Source: Amorphochlora amoebiformis
Taxonomy: Eukaryota; Cercozoa; Chlorarachniophyceae
Reading direction: 5' to 3'
DNA length: 64,000 bases
NCBI GenBank assembly: GCA_054601695.1
Contig: BAAHQB010000004.1
Span: 1,116,001 to 1,180,000, forward strand
Part shown: in pieces, positions 1 to 13,952 of the stretch
How positions within the stretch are numbered: position 1 is the first letter of the stretch
Layout of the letters: every line of letters begins with the position of its first letter
Notes under the pieces: generated by a model
What the model was told of the DNA's origin: nothing
Seen by the model: the letters and a program-made list of their open reading frames with translations, nothing else
Database searches by the model: none
Translations under genes and position numbers: made by a program

Positions 1-274
1 ACGGGGAAGGAAAAATTTTGGCATTTCGGCAGGATTGCATCAGTGCCGAGGATTCCGAGCGTGACAGTAGCGTGACATGTCCATGAGTAGCCGAAATATC
101 AGGAGCACACCGCCGTAAAATTAAATAATATAAAAAAATTAAGGATATTAAAAGGAACTCCCCAGGAAGTCCACAGGGAACCCCCTGTCCTGCCCTTTTA
201 TCCGTCCCCCCCCCCCACCCTCCCACACCCACACCTTCCGAATAAATAGCAAGGTTGATTGAACAATTCGGCAC
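1..274. other. 5' flank of the SGNH hydrolase gene
   Basis: Unique, non-TA sequence with a C-rich run near 206-225. No exon is recognised. It probably holds the promoter and 5' untranslated region of the hydrolase gene that starts at 275, but I see no defined promoter element. Confidence 0.4.
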
Positions 275-815
275 GTGATGCAATGGGTTTACTTGAGCGC
301 GGAATCCATAATCATGCTAACTCTAACTTTCTCCCTGGCGACATACTCCCTCCTTCGTACCTGGATGTTTATCGACGAGCCTCCTCTGAGAAAGATAAGG
401 TTGAAGCATCTTATCGCGCTCCTCTCTCTTTCCCTCCCGCGCTATATATATCTAAGGGGTGGGGGCAGAGAGCGAAATAGCAAGCGCCGGGGTACTTTTT
501 ATTTTTGGAATTCACTGCGTATGCAATTAGGGAGGAGAAGAAGAGGAAAAACACGCATATCGTGATGTTGGGCGACTCGACATTGTAAGTGAGAGTGATG
601 ACTTTTTCACTACTTTTAAATTCTCAATTTGTCGGCGCCGATGGTGATTATTGATTTTGGGGGTAGGCGGGAAATGGGCCGGCGGATATATGTGGATATT
701 AATATTGACGTCTTGCCTATAGGGATAATAAGCGTTGGGTGGGAACAGATCCGAGTGTTTGTGAACACATCCAGTGGAAGGTTTATTAACACATATCTAT
801 GTGAACATATATATA

Positions 816-853
<38 letters not shown>

Positions 854-860
854 ACATATA

Positions 861-903
<43 letters not shown>

Positions 904-904
904 G

Positions 905-957
<53 letters not shown>

Positions 958-1035
958 ATATATTATCTATATGAACCTACATACCTGTGTATATATGTAT
1001 GTATATGTATGTGTGTTGCATATTTTATCTATATG

Positions 1036-1074
<39 letters not shown>

Positions 1075-1075
1075 T

Positions 1076-1107
<32 letters not shown>

Positions 1108-1251
1108 TTGTGTATTGTATACACATATACATGTATATATTCTTCTATATATATATATATATATATATTATGTAATATGTGTGTATATGTGTAAATCTAT
1201 ATTATATGTGTATATACATATAATATATATATATATATATGTATTCATATG

Positions 1252-1303
<52 letters not shown>

Positions 1304-1311
1304 TCATATAC

Positions 1312-1363
<52 letters not shown>

Positions 1364-1414
1364 GTATATATACATGTATTTGTAAAATATGTACATGTAT
1401 ACTCTATATATATG

Positions 1415-1501
<87 letters not shown>

Positions 1502-1538
1502 TTATAAAATATGTACATGTATACTATACATATATATG

Positions 1539-1590
<52 letters not shown>

Positions 1591-1684
1591 TGTACATACA
1601 CACACGCAACTATATATATATATATATATATATAATATTTAATGTATATTTATTTGGATATTATACAATATGTAATATATATAT

Positions 1685-1726
<42 letters not shown>

Positions 1727-1966
1727 ATATAATATCATATATATACAGATGTATATATACATATATATGTGTGTGTGTGTATCTATACATATATATATGT
1801 ACATATATATATATATATATGTATATTATATATATATATATATATATATATTTCCTACATATACATATAATTTTTAAGTTGAAATCTCGTGGAGAACACA
1901 GAGGATGGAAGGTATCAGACCTCAGCGTAGACGGTTACATGGTCATTACGTATTTGTTTTAATTTA

Positions 1967-2042
<76 letters not shown>

Positions 2043-2202
2043 ATACATGTAAATATTTATCCATTTTTACACATGTGAATGTATACATGCATATATATGT
2101 GTACATGTACATTTATGTATATACATATATATATATATATAATATATATATATATAAATATATAAATATTCATAATACATGTGCATATATATTTCAAAAT
2201 TC

Positions 2203-2236
<34 letters not shown>

Positions 2237-2665
2237 GTGTATATATTACGTATATACATATATATATATAATGCTTATATCACTATTATTATTCATCAGA
2301 TTAAGGGCTTAGTAGATAGACAGCTCCCTCAAGTTCCGAGAGACGCGACCCACCTCATTATATCAATCGGCGGAAATAACGTATGTACTAATCCGTTATT
2401 CACGTATTTTTTTGGGCAATAACATGATTTTATTACTAGTGCTGAAAAACCTATGTATTAATACGTAATTCACGTATTTAGCACGTAAATTTACGTATTT
2501 TTTGTATTAGTACATGATTTTGTTATTCGTGCTACCTGAATATTCATTGTATTGTGTTTATATGTAAAAATATAATATATATATATATATATGTATATAT
2601 ATAATATGTATATATATATATATATATAAATACACACACACATATATATATATATATATGTAAAT

Positions 2666-2718
<53 letters not shown>

Positions 2719-2790
2719 TATATATATATATATATTATATAATATATAATATATACACATATACATATATAAGTTTAAATATATATATGC

Positions 2791-2845
<55 letters not shown>

Positions 2846-2850
2846 GTCTG

Positions 2851-2948
<98 letters not shown>

Positions 2949-2961
2949 TATATACATATGA

Positions 2962-3005
<44 letters not shown>

Positions 3006-3030
3006 CTATATATATATATATATATATATG

Positions 3031-3065
<35 letters not shown>

Positions 3066-3221
3066 GCATGCACAAAATATTGAATATATATGTATTGTGT
3101 ATATATATATATATATATATAATATAATATATATATATATATAGGCTCTTTGTGTTATGGAGGAGGTCGACGCTCTAGGTATGACACTACTATGTTTTTG
3201 CAATCACATGTATACACACAC

Positions 3222-3289
<68 letters not shown>

Positions 3290-3352
3290 ACCGCACACAT
3301 ATAATATATATATATATAACATATACATACATATATACATACATAAATATGA

Positions 3353-3386
<34 letters not shown>

Positions 3387-3428
3387 ATGTATGTAAATAT
3401 GTATACGTGTACTTGTGTATTTGTGTAT

Positions 3429-3469
<41 letters not shown>

Positions 3470-3608
3470 TATATATATATGTATGTATATATATATATAT
3501 GTATGTGTATGTGTGTGTGTGTGGTGTGTGTGTGTGTGTGTCGTAAAATTATTTAATTTTATGAATACGCAAAAATATAGTGCAATATAAACATACACAC
3601 ATATATGT

Positions 3609-3651
<43 letters not shown>

Positions 3652-3688
3652 ATAGTGCAATACATATATACATATATATATATGTGTC

Positions 3689-3719
<31 letters not shown>

Positions 3720-3774
3720 TATATATATATTATATGTGTTACGTAACCTTATTTAGATAAACAAATAAATATAC

Positions 3775-3830
<56 letters not shown>

Positions 3831-3891
3831 TATATATATATATACATACATATATATATTTATATACATATATATATATATATGTATTTAA

Positions 3892-3948
<57 letters not shown>

Positions 3949-4019
3949 AATACTTATATATATAATATATATATATACTATGGATGTAATATATATATAT
4001 ATATATTAATATGTAATAC

Positions 4020-4068
<49 letters not shown>

Positions 4069-4340
4069 GATATGTATTAACTTTTAATATACATACACAT
4101 ACACATATGTGATTACGTATAATACCTATCACATGCGTCATTACGTACAATACATATTACATGCACTATTTAGGCCACTGGAAATTCCTACCTCCCTTCC
4201 TTCTCTACGCGGTACTCACCTAATATATATATTTATATATATATATATGTATATATATGTATGTATATATATATATGCATATATGTATATATATATGGGT
4301 GTGTGTGTGTGTATCTTATAAACTCTATATCTTCTATGTA

Positions 4341-4413
<73 letters not shown>

Positions 4414-4761
4414 TATATAAATATATAAATACACATACACATATACATATTATACACACTCACGTATAAACACACACACACGCATATATTCACCACCAAA
4501 CATCTTTAAAAAAAAATTCCACAGATCTACCGCGGTATTAAAAAGTTAAAAAGAGAATACGACCACATGCTAGCCGCCGCCCTCACCCTCAACAAACCCG
4601 TGCGAACGAAACCCCCCAAACTGCCTTGCCTCTCTTCCGCTCCCCCTCCTCTCTTCCGCTCCCTCTCCTCTTTCTTTTTTCATATATGTGTCTATTGCGT
4701 CTCTTCTGTTTTCTAATTTTATTTTTTTCGGTGTGTTCTTTCTTCTCTCACTCTCTCTCTG

Positions 4762-4830
<69 letters not shown>

Positions 4831-5265
4831 TTATCTCTACACCTATTTTTCCGTTTTCTCTCCCCCAACCGCTCTATCCTCTTTATCCTCTATCTTCTCC
4901 TCCTGTCATTCCTCTCTATTCTCCTCTCTCCTCTCTCCTCTCTCCTCTCTCCTCTCTCCTCACTCTCTTCTCTCTCCTCACTCTCTTCTCTCTCTTTCTG
5001 TCCTCTCTCTCTCTCTCTCTCTTTCTCTCCTTTTCTCTCCTCTCTCCCTCCCCTCTCTCTCTCTCCTCTCTGCTCTCCGCTCTCTCCGCTCTCTCTGCTC
5101 TCTGCTCTCTTCTCCTTACTCCCTTCTCTCTCCTCTCTGCTCTCCGCTCTCTCTGCTCTCTGCTCTCTCCTCCTTACTCCCTTCTCTCTCCCTCTCTCTA
5201 TCTTTATCTCGCTCTCTCCTCTCCCCCCCGCTTTTTCTGTCCTCAATATAGTACATTTATATATA

Positions 5266-5302
<37 letters not shown>

Positions 5303-5360
5303 TATTCATATATATATATATATATATAATTATATTATATATATATATATAAGTATATAC

Positions 5361-5408
<48 letters not shown>

Positions 5409-5745
5409 TGAACATCCTCGCCCTCTTATGTCTCAGTTTAACCCTAACCCTAACCCTAACCCTAACCCTAACCCTAACCCTAACCCTAACCCTAACCCAC
5501 CCTCTCAGATAATCGTCTGCACTCTCTATCACCCCGGATTTGGCCTCAAGAGACGCAACATTTTGGAACGCCCAATGGTGATCTCGAGGTCAGCGAATTT
5601 CTTCTCGAGATTTATTAATTCGGCGGCTACGAAGCTGAATGGCTATGTGACACGGGGCGTTGTAGCGGTGGGTGTGGAGGCGATTAATTATGGAATTATA
5701 CGGACGGCTGCGAGGTGGGAGGGGAGGGTTGGGGGGTGTTGTGTA

Positions 5746-5804
<59 letters not shown>

Positions 5805-5909
5805 GCATATATAAATATATATTTATATATACATATATATATATTGTATGTGTATATTATATATATATATATATATGTATATGTGTGTATATATACATTT
5901 TTATATGTT

Positions 5910-5949
<40 letters not shown>

Positions 5950-6003
5950 TAATATATCCTTTGATCAGGTCGAAGAACCTCCCGGTTATCGACTCATATA
6001 TAC

Positions 6004-6050
<47 letters not shown>

Positions 6051-6141
6051 AAATATATATATATATATGTGAACATATATATATATATATATATTATACA
6101 TATATATATATATATTATACATATATATATATAAACATATG

Positions 6142-6200
<59 letters not shown>

Positions 6201-6284
6201 CCTCTGATCAGGTCTAAGAAGCTCCCAATTATCGATCTGGCAGCCGTATTCAACGACGGTATTACGCAATGATCACAATATATA

Positions 6285-6334
<50 letters not shown>

Positions 6335-6411
6335 ATGTATATTTATATATATGTGTGTTTAATAATTTTATGCACATATATATGTATTTGTATTGCATAC
6401 GAAATATACAC

Positions 6412-6442
<31 letters not shown>

Positions 6443-7036
6443 TGTGTGTACATATATATAAATATATATATATATATATATGTATACATGTATATATATA
6501 TATATATATATATGTACATATATATGTGTGTATATATATATATGTCGAACCTCCCAAATATCGACCTAGCAGCCGTTTTCAACAATGGTAATACGAAAAT
6601 ATCATAATGTATGTGTAATATAAATTTAGACACACATATATATATATATATATATATATTTACACGCACGTATATATATATATATATACATACAAATATA
6701 TACATACATACATATATATATATATACTTACACATATGACCCGATCTACCCGCGCCAGCCAACGACTACGCAAACCCTATCGAGCCATCGGGCCAGGGCG
6801 GAGACAAGATATCGCAAAACATCCTCTTCGCAGTGCTTTGCCACGATTTCTCCGGACCCTCTCGCAAATACGACCACCGGGAAATCTCCAACGACGGCAA
6901 GTACCCTCGGTTTCCCCGAAAAAAAAAGTTGGCAAAAAGCAGGAAGAAACCTATTAGCTCCAATAGCCTCTCGGGAAGCTCAGGAGGACCCTCAGGATCT
7001 CGGTCGATACAGGAAAACAACAGGTTTCGAGCCTGA
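275..7036 (+). CDS. SGNH/GDSL-family hydrolase, 11 exons, 352 aa
   Basis: Predicted SGNH-fold esterase/lipase-type hydrolase; substrate unknown. Exons: 275-399, 531-584, 723-780, 1879-1941, 2300-2380, 3145-3178, 4174-4211, 4525-4599, 5509-5714, 6212-6258, 6759-7036. Lengths sum to 1059 nt and every junction is GT-AG with matching phase. Residues about 9-29 are hydrophobic (signal anchor or signal peptide). Block I is [12 protein letters not shown], with candidate nucleophile Ser58. A tryptophan-rich stretch and LSVDGYM follow. The GGNN at 124-127 is the oxyanion block (usual GGND). [11 protein letters not shown] precedes LPIIDL, and the signature DYANPIEPS at 263-271 is followed by GGDKI, as in bacterial members. 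The tail is basic and Ser-rich. The last exon contains an unused GC-type donor (GCAAGT) near 6898. Exon 10 lies among partial copies of itself. The least certain exons are 1, 2 and 7. Confidence 0.82.
4626..5245 (+). repeat. CT-rich polypyrimidine tract in hydrolase intron 8
   Basis: About 600 nt dominated by CTCTCT, TCTCC and a T run near 4777-4791, lying wholly in the intron between exons 8 and 9. It gives long Ser/Leu/Pro open frames on the + strand and Arg/Glu frames on the - strand, which are compositional artefacts. It may serve as an extended pyrimidine tract, but the acceptor is 260 nt further on. Confidence 0.85.
5439..5498 (+). repeat. Interstitial telomere-type CCCTAA array before a splice acceptor
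   Basis: About ten near-perfect CCCTAA hexamers on the sense strand end 10 nt before the acceptor CTCTCAG of hydrolase exon 9 at 5509. The array takes the place of the pyrimidine tract. Read as protein it gives NPNPNP, which is not coding. Confidence 0.9.
5961..6590 (+). repeat. Three partial copies of hydrolase exon 10
   Basis: Copies lie at about 5961-5995, 6205-6260 (the functional one) and 6544-6590, separated by (TA)n. The first keeps the acceptor ATCAG and the start of the exon but runs into TA without a donor. The second has both splice sites. The third has lost the acceptor but keeps the exon end and a GT donor. The encoded cores are [23 protein letters not shown] and [14 protein letters not shown]. 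Only the middle copy fits both neighbouring phases. Confidence 0.8.
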
Positions 7037-7114
7037 TGTTTCGAACAGATCCTCTCACTAGCTAGATCCAATGGGGGTCAAGGTGAACGAACCTAAACCT
7101 CGGCCTGTATTTGT

Positions 7115-7155
<41 letters not shown>

Positions 7156-7330
7156 ATATATATATATATATATGTATATATGCATCCATAGCTAGGCATG
7201 CGCATAACTCTATAGAGCCTGGCATAGCATCTGGAGACGCGCCTGACGAGGTTTTTAATAATGAGTTTATGTAATTAAATTTAAGTATAATGATAATCCT
7301 CGCGATTAGCTGCAATTGAAACTTTGGGAA

Positions 7331-7394
<64 letters not shown>

Positions 7395-7460
7395 TATAAA
7401 TATACATGTATTAAAAGCTCGGTATATCTAGTATATACACTAATTAACACATGTACATTT

Positions 7461-7499
<39 letters not shown>

Positions 7500-7751
7500 G
7501 TATGTAATAATTAGTGATTTAATACAGTGTGTATATACATATATTTATATATTACATATATTATATACATACATATATATATATATATATGTATGAATAT
7601 ATACATATATATATACGATATATATGTACTATATATATTGTACTAGTATTATAAACCATATTCTAGATATTACAACTACTAGTATGGTATGGTTTATAAT
7701 ATATATATATATGTATATATCTTATGATATATATATGACATGATTCAACGG

Positions 7752-7783
<32 letters not shown>

Positions 7784-7925
7784 TATAATATAGGCTTTAC
7801 AATCACCGGGTGATAATATATAGATACAATTATAATATTAATATTATATATATTATCTATACATATGTATATATATATATCTAGATATATATATGTATAT
7901 ATATATATATATAATATATATAGTA

Positions 7926-7961
<36 letters not shown>

Positions 7962-8110
7962 GTATGTGTCTACTAGATCTAGTATCATTGTACATAATAC
8001 TAGTAATATTATATCTACACACGGGCCAAGGGGGGACACCTTCTAGACCTTGGCCAATGTCTATTAATAGAAATATCTAATATTATAATATTAAACACTT
8101 ATGTATAATA

Positions 8111-8147
<37 letters not shown>

Positions 8148-8231
8148 GTATATATAATATAATACGTATATATATATACATATAATATATGTATGTATAT
8201 ATGATATATGTATATATATCTATATATATAT

Positions 8232-8278
<47 letters not shown>

Positions 8279-8329
8279 CATATATATATATATATATTGT
8301 ACATATATCTATATATATATATGTATATG

Positions 8330-8375
<46 letters not shown>

Positions 8376-8407
8376 CATATGTATACATAAATTTATATAA
8401 TACATAC

Positions 8408-8452
<45 letters not shown>

Positions 8453-8695
8453 TTATATATATATATGCACACATATGTATACATATATTTATATAATACA
8501 TATATATATATATATATATTTACATAGGATGTTGGATTCATAAGCATACATGTACTAGATGTATATATATTCGTGTACGTACTCGAGAACCATGGTCCTG
8601 CATATGCAGCCGTGATACTGAGTGAGTAAATCTAAATAACGTTTGTATACGAGGGCATATATGGTAACGACCCGTGAGATATGCATGCATGCACA

Positions 8696-8726
<31 letters not shown>

Positions 8727-9744
8727 GTACATATACTTATATTTACAATATCATATCGATAGTTTTGAAAATATAGAGTACGCTACTCTACATTAAAGCG
8801 TTTACACATCGTAGATTACGTTACTTTACCGCTCTCAAAACGTAGAGTACGATACTCTACTTTGCAAATTTATATGCACATATAAATTTTTTCAAAGACC
8901 GTAAGATGGAAGTGTGACATTCAAGTGTCACAAACGCGAAATATTCAACTTTGTCCCGGTGGAAATTGAGCCACCTTACAAACGACCTAATTCCATTGTG
9001 GGACTCGAGCGCTAATTTGACCTTTTTCACCATCTGTGCTCGTTTCCAAGTGTAGCACTTTCCCCCGAAACGGCCATCGACTCCATATGGTAGCTCCTTG
9101 GCTTCCCCCGCAGATATTCTGCTGCTTATAGAATGTGTGTAGATTTTAATACTGTATTATGTGAAATAAATGACCGGGGAAGGTAATGTACCTCCGGATG
9201 GGCCGGGGAAAGGAGACAAGCGTTCAAGCCGTCGCCATATGTTTATTTCGATATTTTGGAATGATATGCTTGTTATCTAATATCTGATATACGCATATCT
9301 ATATATTGATATATTTGTAGACGAATTATTGCATTATACGGTTCCAAGTAAAAAGCGGCTTTCCGTCCCAGCCGACCAAAATCTCCTCCCAAGCCCTCTC
9401 TCCTCCGTTTGGGACGATTCGAATTTCCAAGGTTCCGATTACCTGTGCGACATCATTTAACTTCTATGTGTGCCATATGTGCACAAGAAAATTTGAAGAA
9501 TATTGATAAAGCTTTGCTCAGTATCGGATTTACGAAATGAACTCCCCAGTTAGGGTTTGATCAATGTCTAGTCCACCTCTGGGAAAGTAGACAGTTTTGA
9601 CGGTGGGAAACGATCGATAGAACCAGTTAAACCGGGGTATGCCGCCAGGATCATATATACCATTAAGTGTCATATGTGTATAGGAAGTTGGATTTGAGGG
9701 TCACAGTACATAGTAATAATAGCATATATATACATATATTTACA

Positions 9745-9776
<32 letters not shown>

Positions 9777-10108
9777 TGTACACATAATATATATATATAT
9801 ATGTATATGTATTGTACTGACAATACCTAGTATGGCTCAACATATATCATGATGCAAAAAGAGTCGTGTGCTCGAAAAATAATACATGTTTAATTTGTAA
9901 ATCGGTGCGCAGCGCTAGCCTAGAGCATTGGCTGAACGCCTCCAAATTATCTATATGGAATAATATAGGAAAGAGACTACTTGACGGTGGGGGAATTTAG
10001 AGCCTTTCGACTTCTGCTTCCGCACTACTTGCTAAATTACCTATTAAGAACTCGTCTTAGGCCTCCAGATCTGGATTTTGTCGTCTAACGTTCCATTGAC
10101 TCCCATTT
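7037..10108. other. Intergenic region between convergent genes
   Basis: It contains (TA)n fields (7110-7180, 7335-7395, 8105-8530), a 13-bp inverted repeat at 7648-7660/7688-7700, and unique sequence at about 8760-9660 and 9820-10108. Around 8775-8865 there are several imperfect palindromes built on GTAGAGTACG and TACTCTAC. I find no exon with matching splice sites. Confidence 0.5.
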
Positions 10109-10534
10109 TCAGACTTGGCTGCTGTTGTAATACCTCGGCTCACTCGGAACTACAGCCTCGTGGAATGTAATGGAAGCCTTGAAGTACGAGTCCATACATT
10201 CGGAATTTTCAGCCCTGCAGCCCGGTGAAGTGTTGATGTGTCTGAGATCTCTGGTGGCGTCATCTCTGGACCCCTCACCTCCGGCATAAGTTAGAACCAC
10301 ACTCTTTCCAGGCCAGTAAGGCACCGAATGTGGGCCCTTCTTTTCGTTGGTGGTGTAGTACTGCGTGGTGCCCTCGTGGATAAATCGAGGGTTGGTATAG
10401 AGGTTCTTATTGCTGACGGCGAAGGTTGAGCGCTGGCTGATGATGGACTCGTATTTGTGGAGCTTGCCAGGTTCAGCGGTCATCTCGATGCTTGGGATAC
10501 GGAAGACCTAGGTGAAGGAAAAACATTAGGGTAT

Positions 10535-10584
<50 letters not shown>

Positions 10585-11818
10585 TAGCTGGCTTATACCT
10601 TTTCATGTTTACTTGAGCTGAGGTGCTTAGTGATATATATATATATATATATATACATTAGCTGGCTTATACCTTTTCATGTTTACTTGAGCTGAGGTGC
10701 TTAGTGTCGGCCCGGAGATCAGGAACTACGAGAAAGTCCGAGGAGGAGAGAGAAATATGCCAGTCATTTGGAAAGGCTTCCGTGATCTGCGCATCGGCCT
10801 TGGCTGGATCGAACACGGACGTTACTATACGCCACGTTGATGGTGCCTCCCGACGAATAATCTCCGCGGAGGAGTCGTTGCTACCGGTGTTGATCATTAC
10901 AGCATGGTCAAACATTCCCGCGTGGTGACGGATCCAGTGGGGCATAATTGCCTCGTCGTTCTTGAACTTACCAACAAGCATTACCCTGCGCCTTGGCTGC
11001 TGGGCACTGGTAATGTTGATAGGCCATTGTGCCGGACGGTAAGGGATGTTGAGCAGCGCACTCTCATGATCGAATGGCCCGGTGATCGACAGCTTGACGA
11101 TTCTCGCCGTGGGGAAGGGTAGGATCACGATCACCGAATCCACCTTGCCCTTAAGTTCGCGTCGAATGTTCTGTGCAATCTCCTTCCAGAAGTTCCAAGC
11201 CAGGATCAACATAGCAAGCGGCTTACCGCTCTGACGTTCTTTAAGGTGGCTCGTGGGCTTGACGGGAATATCTGTGCCCGGGCAGTAGGTGTTTTGCTTG
11301 AGAGGGGCATCGTCAAGGACGAAAGATAGCTTCCACTCACGGTGTGGGATCTCGAGGAGAAAGTGGAGGAGAACCATTCCCTTGGCCGCGGCTCCATAGG
11401 CGCCAACCTCGTAGCCAGATTTCTGGAGCCCAGTGAGCTGCTGATGGATCCAGGATCGTGTGAACTTGGCGCGGGCCTGGTACTTGGTATAGAAGAAGTC
11501 GGTAGGAATGCCGTCAGCAGTCTCTTCATTGAGACGTCTCTGCAAGCCTTTGCTAGGAACATCAACCTGTGAGAATATTAAGCTTAGAGTTGAATCACAG
11601 CTTGGGTGAGACTCGGTTAAGTTTGGAGTTATAATGCGGCTAATGTACCTTTCTTTTAGACGAAGTACGCATGAATGTAACGAGGCATGAGGTTCCGTGG
11701 ATAGGGGTGAGTTCGAAGTTTACGATGTATAGATCGGCGAGTTGGGCAGCCTTATAGAATGAGTGGCCTGTGAAAAAAGAGATGTGCTCGTGGTATGCTG
11801 TGTCGAACTGGCCCTGTA

Positions 11819-11860
<42 letters not shown>

Positions 11861-11876
11861 GTATATATAATATATA

Positions 11877-11908
<32 letters not shown>

Positions 11909-11912
11909 CATC

Positions 11913-12004
<92 letters not shown>

Positions 12005-12038
12005 AGTGTGTGTGTGTGTGTATGTATGTACACATACG

Positions 12039-12069
<31 letters not shown>

Positions 12070-12099
12070 ATACGTGTGTACATGTGTATATATACACAT

Positions 12100-12135
<36 letters not shown>

Positions 12136-12169
12136 GTGTATATATGTATATATGTACATACATATTTTT

Positions 12170-12227
<58 letters not shown>

Positions 12228-12422
12228 CCTAACCCTAACCCTAACCCTAACCCTATCCCTAACCCTAACACTAACCCTAACCTAACCCTAACCCTAACCC
12301 TAACCCAAACCCTAACCCTAACCTTAACCCCAACCCAACCCTGTAACCTTAATCCTAATCCTAACCCTAACCCTAACCCTAACCCCTACCCCTACCCTAT
12401 CCCTAACCCTAACCCACATATA

Positions 12423-12515
<93 letters not shown>

Positions 12516-13920
12516 TATATGTACATTATCTTGTTACACACACATACATATATATATATATATGTATATATTAAACATGATATGGATACCTTCTGATGCA
12601 TCTGACACTGAGAAGTCTGAATATACAGCTTGGTTGTCATTCCCATGTGCTTTCTGCAAGCTGTAAGGAAGTCCACGGGGTTCGGGACGTGGGCAAACAC
12701 ATTCTGCGCCACTATCGCATCCAATTTGTCTGCAGAAGGAATGTGAGTGAAGTTCTCCATACCCCAGAACCCAACCACTGCTTTGTGACCCTTCTCGACC
12801 GATATAGGGACAATGTTAGCCGCCGGATCAACACCGTACGTATCCCAGCCGATATCCTTAAATTTATCGAGCTGGCTTCCATCATTAGAAGCAATCTCAA
12901 GCACCTTTCCGTTCCTCTTACGACCAGCGGGTGCCTCAGATGCTACCTTACCTGCGAGCCATTCGAAGTACTTGGCAAGAGTCCGGCTGGTACCCGACTT
13001 ATACAGATACTTGCTGAATAGATGTGAGCGATCGACGGCGGTAGATAGAAACAGGTGGTTGCACACCTTGCAGCGAACAAGCTTGAGTTTGAAGCGAGGA
13101 GCATCGAGAGCACTTGCAGAGGTGGAGCGGAAATCGTTGGCCAGGGGCTGCTTGTGAAGATCTAATGTCTCCTGAAGATGATATGATCCGCAAACGGGAC
13201 AGGGCATCGAATCATTATGCACGTGGTGGCCGACCTCCAGCGGCTTTCCCTGGTGAGCACCCTTGGCTATGACGGATTCGGGAATTGCTCCAATGATATC
13301 AGCTACAACGTCCTTCTCAGACATGTGGAATACGAAGTTGTAACGCCTCTCGAACTTGTCTGAGTTTAACGAGAAGCCAAGGGTGTCAGGCGAAGGCAGG
13401 TCCTTTGCAACTGTACGCGATCCTGTTTGCATAGCAACTTCATTTGCTACAGCAGCAATGTTGCCGTTGTATGATTTAAGATGGAAGATCTCAAATCGCG
13501 CCGACTTTTCGGGATTGCGGATGATAACCCCGAGCGCTCGCACGAGGTCTTTGAGAGACAGAAAGGCTCGGTTGGTTGAGCCGTGGGTGACTGTTAAGAC
13601 ACCGTTGGTGTAGGCACTCTTAACGAGGGCCATGTGAACCATGTCGACACGCTGTCCCTCGGAATGACCAACAACAGTACCGAAGCGAACACCGATAAGC
13701 TGAGGAACGTCGGGGTGTGTTTGTGAGAGGCGCTTGAGCTCTTTCTCGCGGGTATACATGGAGGCCGAGTAGGAGTCTAGCTGCTCTTCATGAACCTGTA
13801 GATTGTATGATGATTAGTCTTCTGAACTACGCAAGTTGCAAACACCTGCGTACATATCTTTTATAAGGCCAAATAATATTTACATATATTTACATATGTG
13901 TATATGTATATTTACATTCA

Positions 13921-13952
<32 letters not shown>

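Noticed and set aside
774-4499. Dozens of Tyr/Ile-rich open frames (YIYIYI) here and throughout the window
   Set aside because: They are (TA)n microsatellites read as codons (TAT/ATA), open in two frames on both strands, with no splice logic.
4626-5352. Three overlapping long Ser/Leu/Pro frames and the antisense Arg/Glu frame
   Set aside because: CT-rich low-complexity DNA inside an intron between two well-supported hydrolase exons.
5428-5508. An ATG leading through NPNPNP into the hydrolase exon
   Set aside because: The Asn-Pro run is the CCCTAA array. The acceptor CTCTCAG and the phase 0 match with the previous exon make it intron.
12228-12415. True chromosome end
   Set aside because: The telomere-type repeats are short, imperfect, internal to genes and followed by more genes.
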